From Persephonella sp. (GTDB taxonomy: Bacteria > Aquificota > Aquificia > Aquificales > Hydrogenothermaceae): 6,010 nucleotides of DNA. The notes under the pieces are model-generated. The model saw nothing but the letters and a program-made list of their open reading frames with translations, was not told the DNA's origin and ran no database searches. Below are positions 1 through 6,010 of this stretch, in pieces. Each line of letters starts with the position of its first letter. Positions within the stretch are counted from its first letter, which is position 1. The position numbers and the translations under genes are program-made. The DNA is taken from the NCBI GenBank assembly GCA_027058925.1, contig JALTAS010000011.1, positions 1-6,010 on the forward strand, written 5' to 3'.

Positions 1-1
1 T

Positions 2-409
2 GATTCAGGAAAAGGAAAACTCTACTTTGGAAAATATGAAGGAACATTCTATTTTTACAGATTTGATGGAAAAGATCCGTATCTAAAGCTGTTCTTTGTA
101 TCTGTTCCCAGACTTCCTCTTGCTTATAGAAAGGATATCTGGTGGGAAGATTACATACCTATTAAAACAGTAACATCTGAAATTGAAAAATCTGTAATTC
201 TTTTTTTCAGTTCTTTTAATCACAGCTTTGCAAAGGTAAAATATAAGGGGAGGTATGTGTCTGAAAGCATGGTAGAAGGTATTGTAGAGTTTCCTGTTCT
301 TAACATTAAAAAGGAAACTTTTGTTGAACTTGATGAGTACACAGGTTTTAAAACTGTAAAAGTGGGTGATATAGAGATAAAGCTGACAGAAAAAATAGGA
401 GGATCCTGA
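2..409 (+). CDS. Unrecognised beta-rich protein, C-terminal part only (5' truncated by window edge)
   Basis: An open frame runs without a stop from base 2 to a TGA at 407-409, giving about 135 C-terminal residues; the start lies outside the window. The translation begins DSGKGKLYFGKYEGTFYF and ends TEKIGGS. It is rich in short alternating hydrophobic/aromatic stretches (e.g. YLKLFFVSVPRLPLAY, SVILFFSSF) with charged turns, which suggests a beta-sheet domain. A WWEDYIP motif lies about residues 49-55 of the visible part. No transmembrane helix is seen. Its stop overlaps the ATG of the following beta-barrel gene by one base, and it carries that gene's SD within its last codons, so the two are almost certainly co-transcribed and translationally coupled. 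By context it is probably an envelope or periplasmic protein. I do not recognise the family and assign no function. The coding call is strong; the product is unknown. Confidence 0.8.
   Translation, partial: DSGKGKLYFGKYEGTFYFYRFDGKDPYLKLFFVSVPRLPLAYRKDIWWEDYIPIKTVTSEIEKSVILFFSSFNHSFAKVKYKGRYVSESMVEGIVEFPVLNIKKETFVELDEYTGFKTVKVGDIEIKLTEKIGGS
397..402 (+). promoter_or_regulatory. Strong SD (AGGAGG) for the beta-barrel gene, inside the upstream gene
   Basis: AGGAGG lies 6 bases before the ATG at 409 and fixes that start. It sits within the last codons of the upstream reading frame, whose TGA shares its A with the ATG, an arrangement typical of coupled translation. Confidence 0.85.
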
Positions 410-1314
410 TGAAAAAATTACTGCCTGCTGTTCTTATAATTTTCACTTTTGTCTATGGAGCAGAGCCCATCAGGTTTGACGCTATGGTGTATGGAGGATC
501 AATCAACTACTCAAATTCTGAAGTTAAAGATTACGGCTACTACTTGGGATTGTATGGTTACTTTGGTTTAGACAACCAGCACTCTCTTGAAGGTAGTATA
601 GGTTATACATACATTGAGTATTTAAACGGCAGTGATATTAATCAGTTTGATTATACCGCTTTATACACTAACTATTCTATACCTGATGTAAAAATAAAGG
701 CAGGAATTCATTATATAGACTCTGATGACAAAGCTACCGATAACGGAATTGTTCTTTTTGGTGGAGGAGAGGTTTACGAACCTTACAAAAAGAATGCGGG
801 AGTAGATTTTGCTTACTCCTATTACAGAGATTATAATGTTGCCAAAACATCTACATACTCATTTATGAGAAGAGGATTTACCTCAACAACAAACAGTTCA
901 GGTCTTTCTGTGTTCCAGATATCACCTAAGTTTGGCTTTTATATAAGGGACTACTACAATTACGGCAGTTTTTACTTTGAGACAAGAGGTTATTATATAA
1001 GACTTTCTGATGATGTTGCTTTTGGTAAAAACTTTTTTTCTGTTGAGCAAAATTTATCCTATTTTTATAAAAACTTTGTTCTGAGTCTGTCAGGCTGGAT
1101 AGGAGAGCAGACTTTTGCTGTGAAGAAAGATGGTTTTGTTGTGTATAACCTCTCTGAAAAATACAAATCTGGATTTTCTGCATCTATAAAGTATATTATG
1201 GACGAAAGGTCAAGTATCACAGTAGGAATAAGTCAGGACATATTTAAAGAGGTTGGGTCTGCAAAAACTACAAGAGCAACTACTTTATTCTTTACATTTG
1301 GAGCTACATTTTAG
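409..1314 (+). CDS. Secreted, probable outer-membrane beta-barrel protein of unknown function
   Basis: This 301-residue protein starts with a clear signal peptide: MKK, a hydrophobic core at residues 4-15 and a likely cleavage after VYG (17/18, before AEP). The mature part is a chain of short amphipathic strands with alternating aromatic residues (e.g. YGYYLGLYGYFGL at 42-54, FYIRDYYNYGSFYFETRGYY at 177-196) separated by polar Asn/Asp/Ser turns. It ends LFFTFGATF, with the terminal Phe that is typical of barrels inserted by the BAM complex. It has 34 Tyr and 27 Phe and no Cys. The strand number is roughly 12-14 by eye. The start is supported by AGGAGG 6 bases upstream. It sits between an unrecognised beta-rich gene (1-base overlap) and a secreted TPR gene (8-base gap), so it probably works with them in the envelope. 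YaiO-like or exporter-type barrels are possible relatives, but I see no diagnostic motif. Location is fairly secure; role unknown. Confidence 0.88.
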   Translation: MKKLLPAVLIIFTFVYGAEPIRFDAMVYGGSINYSNSEVKDYGYYLGLYGYFGLDNQHSLEGSIGYTYIEYLNGSDINQFDYTALYTNYSIPDVKIKAGIHYIDSDDKATDNGIVLFGGGEVYEPYKKNAGVDFAYSYYRDYNVAKTSTYSFMRRGFTSTTNSSGLSVFQISPKFGFYIRDYYNYGSFYFETRGYYIRLSDDVAFGKNFFSVEQNLSYFYKNFVLSLSGWIGEQTFAVKKDGFVVYNLSEKYKSGFSASIKYIMDERSSITVGISQDIFKEVGSAKTTRATTLFFTFGATF

Positions 1315-1321
1315 GGTGGGG
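1313..1321 (+). promoter_or_regulatory. G-rich SD overlapping the barrel gene stop codon
   Basis: AGGGTGGGG runs from the last two bases of the barrel gene's TAG (1312-1314) to one base before the ATG at 1323. It can pair with the anti-SD partly through G-U pairs. It is the only ribosome-binding signal for the 202-aa TPR gene and implies coupled reinitiation. Confidence 0.6.
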
Positions 1322-1322
1322 T

Positions 1323-1931
1323 ATGGATAAAAAAATTGTGATGTTTTTTTTATTTATTTTTTATTCGGCTTTTGGATTAAGTTATGATGAGATAAAAGAT
1401 GCATATTACAGATCTTACCAGTATGAAAAAACAGGAAATTATGAAGATGCGATAAAATCCTTGATGCCTGTTTATAAAAGCTATCCTGAAGGATATACGA
1501 TAAATCTAAGACTTGGGTGGCTTTACTACCTTGATAAAAAATATGCAAACTCTATTTTCCACTACGAAAAAGCGATGAAGTCTGCACCGTATTCTATAGA
1601 GGCAAAGTTGGGATACACTCTGCCTTTACTTGCACAGGGTAAATATACAGATGTGGAAAAGGTGTGCTATCAGATCTTAAACACTGATTTTTATAACTAT
1701 TACGGTAATCTAAGGCTATCTTTTGTTTTGAGAATGCAGAAGAAATACGATACTGCAGAAAAGGTTATTAACAAGATGCTTGTAATATATCCAACAGATG
1801 TTAATTTTCTGCTTGAACTTGGACTTTTAAAGTTTATCACAGGGAAAAAAGATGACGCCAAAAAAATATTAGGAGATGTTCTTATACTTGATCCTGAGAA
1901 TGTTACAGCAAAAGAGTATTTAGAGAAATAA
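1323..1931 (+). CDS. Secreted tetratricopeptide-repeat (TPR) protein
   Basis: This 202-residue protein has an N-terminal signal sequence (MDKK then a Phe-rich hydrophobic core at 5-17, likely cleaved near FGLS at 17-20; there is no lipobox Cys). It is followed by about five TPR units at roughly 22-55, 57-90, 91-124, 126-158 and 160-192. The repeats show the usual signature: small/large residue pattern, a Gly-Asn/Lys-Tyr turn (TGNYEDAI, LDKKYANSI, QGKYTDVE, QKKYDTAE, TGKKDDAK) and a Pro near each unit's end (SYPEG, SAPYS, IYPTD, LDPEN). TPR domains are protein-binding scaffolds, so this is likely a periplasmic adaptor. The gene follows the barrel gene by 8 bases and precedes the gamma-GCT-like gene by 2, in one apparent operon. 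Pairing with a barrel protein resembles exporters in which a periplasmic TPR superhelix feeds an outer-membrane barrel, here as two polypeptides; that is inference. Fold and export are well supported; the partner is not known. Confidence 0.88.
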   Translation: MDKKIVMFFLFIFYSAFGLSYDEIKDAYYRSYQYEKTGNYEDAIKSLMPVYKSYPEGYTINLRLGWLYYLDKKYANSIFHYEKAMKSAPYSIEAKLGYTLPLLAQGKYTDVEKVCYQILNTDFYNYYGNLRLSFVLRMQKKYDTAEKVINKMLVIYPTDVNFLLELGLLKFITGKKDDAKKILGDVLILDPENVTAKEYLEK

Positions 1932-1933
1932 AA

Positions 1934-2278
1934 GTGGAAGACCTTGTATTTGTTTACGGAACATTAAAAAAAGGAAAAAGACTACATCATTACCTTGAAA
2001 AATCATACTTTATTGGGGAAGGGTATATTGAAGGGTATGAGATGTATATGGTTGACTGGTATCCGGCTGTTGTTAAAGGAAACGGGAAGGTTTATGGAGA
2101 GGTTTATGCTGTGGATCAGGAAACCCTTAATGTTTTAGATAGGATTGAAGATGAAGGAAGGTTGTACAAAAGGATAAAAGAAAATGTAAAAATAGGAGAC
2201 AAAACTGTAAACTGCTGGGTATATATTTATCAGGGAAGCACAAAAAATTTAAAAAAAATAAAATCAGGAAGGTTTTAA
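1934..2278 (+). CDS. Gamma-glutamylcyclotransferase-like (AIG2/YtfP-type) protein
   Basis: This 114-residue protein has the compact GGCT fold of the AIG2/YtfP/BtrG group. The glycine-loop motif VYGTLKKG is at residues 7-14, YPAVV is at 43-47, the core strand VYGEVYAVD is at 53-61, and the LDRIEDEG element at 68-75 carries the acidic residue (probably Glu72) expected to act as general acid/base. Family members release 5-oxoproline from gamma-glutamyl amines or peptides, but many single-domain bacterial homologues have no proven substrate. It has no signal peptide, so it should be cytoplasmic, unlike the two secreted proteins encoded just upstream. The start is GTG, 2 bases after the preceding TAA, with no good SD (only AGAG at 1922-1925), so translation probably depends on coupling. 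The frame begins correctly for the family (EDLVFVYGTL). The tail ends in a basic stretch (KNLKKIKSGRF). Fold call is strong; the exact reaction is uncertain. Confidence 0.88.
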   Translation: MEDLVFVYGTLKKGKRLHHYLEKSYFIGEGYIEGYEMYMVDWYPAVVKGNGKVYGEVYAVDQETLNVLDRIEDEGRLYKRIKENVKIGDKTVNCWVYIYQGSTKNLKKIKSGRF

Positions 2279-2283
2279 TTTTT

Positions 2284-3630
2284 CTACTGTATCTCTATTT
2301 TGTACTTTTCTTTGTAAAGCTCTTTAAATTCCTCAAGTTTTTCCTCATATCCTTTCCTTCCCATAAGGGCGTATGTAAAGTTTTTACCTTCCTCAACAGC
2401 AGGCTGATCAAAGGGATTTATTTTGTATAGGTATCCTGAAAAGCCTGTTGCAAGCTCATAAAGGTATATCATCATGCCAAGATTATACGGGTTTATCTGA
2501 TCAACAGTTAATGTTATGTTTGGGACTTTGCTTTTTATCAGTGCCGCTTTCGTTCCTAAAAGCTCTTTGTTAAGTATCTCATGGAGTGAATGTCCTGTCA
2601 GGTATGAGATATCTTCAGGGAGATCATCAGGAATTTTGTAATCAGTCTCCATTTTTTCAACCTGTATGAAGGTTATTATCTTGTCTCTTATCCCATCTCT
2701 GTATAGCTGGATCTGGGAATGCTGGTCAACAGTCCCGATAGCTTTTACAGGTGTTTGACCAAGACCATCTTTTCCTAAACTTTCAGCCCACAGCTGTCTG
2801 TACCAGTCAACAAATGATCCAAGCTTTTCTGCGTAAGGCATCATAACTGAGATGGTTTTTCCCCTTCTCATGTTTGTTATGTAGTGAAGAAGGGCTATCA
2901 GATAAGCAGGGTTATGTTCAACATGCTCTTCAACAGAGCATACCAGATCCATCTTTTTAGCCCCTGATAGAAGCTGGTCTATGTCTATTCCGACAACAGC
3001 CGCAGGTAAAAGACCTACTGGGGATAAAACAGAAAACCTTCCTCCCACTTTAGGAGGAACATCAAACATCTTGATGCCTTCTGATTGTCCAAACTTTCTC
3101 AAAAAACCCTTTTCAGGATCTGTTGTAAAAACAAGATGTTCTGTGTATTTATCTCCTAATCTATTTTTCAAAATAGACAGGATAATTGAAAAGTTTGCTA
3201 TCGTCTCAACTGTAGAACCTGATTTTGTAACCACGTTAAAGCATGTTTTTTCAGTATCTATCTGTCTTAAAACAGAATCAAACTTTTCAGGATCAACATT
3301 TTCCAGCAGAAAAAATTTTGGTTTTTTTTCAATGTTATAATTCAGATCTGTAAGGCTTTCAAAAAGCATTTTTGCTCCTAATGATGATCCTCCTATACCT
3401 ATTACAACAAAGTAATCAAACTTTTCTCTTATATGTTCTGCATACTCTTTTATTTCTGATATGTCCTGATAAGGAAGTTTACAGAAATAAAACTTTCTTT
3501 CCTTTTCCTTCTGGATCAGTGAGTGGGTTTCAACGACGAAATGCCTGAATGAAAGCAGTTCTTCCCTCAGAACTCCATCCCTTTCCCCTATGATCTCAGC
3601 CATAGCGTTTGTATAATCAATTCTGAGCAT
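2284..3630 (-). CDS. pgi: Glucose-6-phosphate isomerase
   Basis: This enzyme interconverts glucose 6-phosphate and fructose 6-phosphate in the cytoplasm. At 448 residues it is the short bacterial form (about 450 aa), not the roughly 550-aa E. coli/eukaryotic form. Two SIS sugar-phosphate domains are visible. VVIGIGGSSLGAK (75-87) and TKSGSTVET (135-143) bind phosphate. GGRFSVLSPVGLLP (196-209) is PGI signature 1. QLWAESLGK (279-287) carries the probable catalytic Glu283. TVDQHSQ (300-306) carries His304, expected to open the ring. GYLYKINPFDQPAVEEGK (399-416) matches PGI signature 2 and ends in the conserved Lys416. All key residues are present, so it should be active. The ATG follows GGAG with 6 bases of spacing. 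It is the last gene of the TPR-serS-pgi operon, and its stop lies 5 bases from the convergent gamma-GCT stop. In an autotroph it would mainly serve gluconeogenesis and polysaccharide precursors, which is inference. Confidence 0.98.
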   Translation of the reverse strand: MLRIDYTNAMAEIIGERDGVLREELLSFRHFVVETHSLIQKEKERKFYFCKLPYQDISEIKEYAEHIREKFDYFVVIGIGGSSLGAKMLFESLTDLNYNIEKKPKFFLLENVDPEKFDSVLRQIDTEKTCFNVVTKSGSTVETIANFSIILSILKNRLGDKYTEHLVFTTDPEKGFLRKFGQSEGIKMFDVPPKVGGRFSVLSPVGLLPAAVVGIDIDQLLSGAKKMDLVCSVEEHVEHNPAYLIALLHYITNMRRGKTISVMMPYAEKLGSFVDWYRQLWAESLGKDGLGQTPVKAIGTVDQHSQIQLYRDGIRDKIITFIQVEKMETDYKIPDDLPEDISYLTGHSLHEILNKELLGTKAALIKSKVPNITLTVDQINPYNLGMMIYLYELATGFSGYLYKINPFDQPAVEEGKNFTYALMGRKGYEEKLEEFKELYKEKYKIEIQ

Positions 3631-3636
3631 TTTGGT

Positions 3637-3639
3637 CTC

Positions 3640-3640
<1 letters not shown>
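3637..3640 (-). promoter_or_regulatory. SD (GGAG) of pgi overlapping the serS stop codon
   Basis: Read on the minus strand, TAGGAG joins the serS TAG stop (3642-3640) to GGAG (3640-3637), which lies 6 bases before the pgi ATG. The stop codon's last G is the first base of the SD, so ribosomes ending serS stop on the pgi initiation site. Confidence 0.8.
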
Positions 3641-5918
<2,278 letters not shown>

Positions 5919-5927
5919 CTCTAAATC

Positions 5928-5932
5928 CCTCC
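5928..5932 (-). promoter_or_regulatory. SD (GGAGG) for the operon-leading TPR gene
   Basis: GGAGG on the minus strand lies 9 bases before the ATG at 5918 and supports that start for the TPR protein. Spacing is slightly long but usual. Confidence 0.75.
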
Positions 5933-5946
5933 ATTTCTAAGAAAAC

Positions 5947-5955
5947 TGTTATAAT
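5947..5955 (+). promoter_or_regulatory. Extended -10 promoter (TGTTATAAT) for the rightward gene at 5987
   Basis: TGT followed at once by a perfect TATAAT (5950-5955) matches the extended -10 consensus TGnTATAAT. No good -35 hexamer lies 16-18 bases upstream (that position reads CCCTCC, which is the TPR gene's SD on the other strand), as is allowed for extended -10 promoters. Transcription would begin near 5962, leaving a leader of about 25 bases before the ATG at 5987. Predicted from sequence only. Confidence 0.6.
5948..5953 (-). promoter_or_regulatory. Possible -10 (TATAAC) for the TPR-serS-pgi operon
   Basis: Read on the minus strand, 5953-5948 is TATAAC, five of six matches to the -10 consensus. 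It overlaps the rightward TATAAT through the palindrome TTATAA (5949-5954). Initiation would fall near 5941, about 23 bases ahead of the TPR ATG. The -35 region is poor (AACTTC at 17-base spacing) and there is no TG extension, so this is tentative. Confidence 0.35.
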
Positions 5956-5986
5956 TTTACTATTAAATTGGAAGTTAGTTATTAGG

Positions 5987-6010
5987 ATGAAAAAAATATT
6001 AATTTATGCC
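5987..6010 (+). CDS. First 8 codons of a divergent gene (3' truncated by window edge)
   Basis: ATG at 5987 opens a frame reading MKKILIYA up to the window end. It is preceded by the extended -10 element at 5947-5955 and by GGAAG at 5970-5974, a weak SD with 12 bases of spacing; an AGG directly abuts the ATG. A basic-then-hydrophobic beginning fits either a cytoplasmic first beta strand (as in many Rossmann-fold enzymes) or the start of a signal peptide. Too little is visible to name a product. Confidence 0.5.

Noticed and set aside
926..1183. 85-codon minus-strand open frame within the barrel gene
   Set aside because: It lies antisense to a well-supported gene with signal peptide and SD; the translation is low-complexity Gln/Lys/Ser-rich and looks like a shadow of Tyr- and Phe-rich codons.
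1323..1931. The two TPR genes as recent duplicates of one another
   Set aside because: One is secreted with five repeats and the other cytoplasmic with seven to eight; beyond the generic TPR pattern no extended shared segment is visible.
2241..2284. Possible terminator in the A- and T-rich end of the gamma-GCT gene
   Set aside because: The only pairing is an AAAA/TTTT stem around a purine-rich loop with no G-C pairs, which would not form a stable intrinsic terminator.
2981..3340. 119-codon plus-strand open frame within pgi
   Set aside because: It is antisense to conserved Pgi signature regions, its translation has no recognisable domain and it lacks an SD of the quality seen for real genes here.

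Overview
The window looks like a chromosomal segment of an AT-rich, gene-dense bacterium. The genes are packed head to tail, with Lys/Glu/Ile/Tyr-rich proteins, frequent AGA/AGG arginine codons and strong Shine-Dalgarno (SD) sequences. An outer-membrane beta-barrel protein points to a diderm. The overall flavour recalls the AT-rich Aquificales (Persephonella/Sulfurihydrogenibium type), but that is an impression from composition and protein style. No rRNA or other decisive marker is present.

Plus-strand block (1-2278). Four genes run as one tight cassette: the 3' end of an unrecognised beta-rich protein, a 301-aa secreted beta-barrel protein ending in Phe, a 202-aa secreted TPR protein, and a small gamma-glutamylcyclotransferase-like protein starting at GTG. 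Junctions are a 1-base overlap, an 8-base gap and a 2-base gap. The first three genes look like an envelope-directed set. A separate outer-membrane barrel next to an exported TPR protein echoes the TPR-plus-barrel layout of exopolysaccharide exporters such as PgaA and PelB, but no polysaccharide enzyme is visible, so the function stays open.

Minus-strand block (5918-2284). Three genes are read in the order cytoplasmic TPR-repeat protein, serS (seryl-tRNA synthetase), pgi (glucose-6-phosphate isomerase), with gaps of 8 and 9 bases. At both junctions the TAG stop of the upstream gene lies inside the SD of the next gene, which suggests translational coupling. This block converges on the plus-strand block with 5 bases between the gamma-GCT and pgi stop codons and no canonical hairpin terminator.

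Right edge (5919-6010). A 68-base divergent intergenic region separates the TPR gene from the first 8 codons of a plus-strand gene. It holds a perfect extended -10 element (TGTTATAAT) whose palindromic TTATAA core could also serve a minus-strand promoter.

No tRNA, rRNA, CRISPR array, mobile element or riboswitch was recognised. serS and pgi are secure. The cassette of secreted proteins and the TPR gene ahead of serS are the less understood parts.
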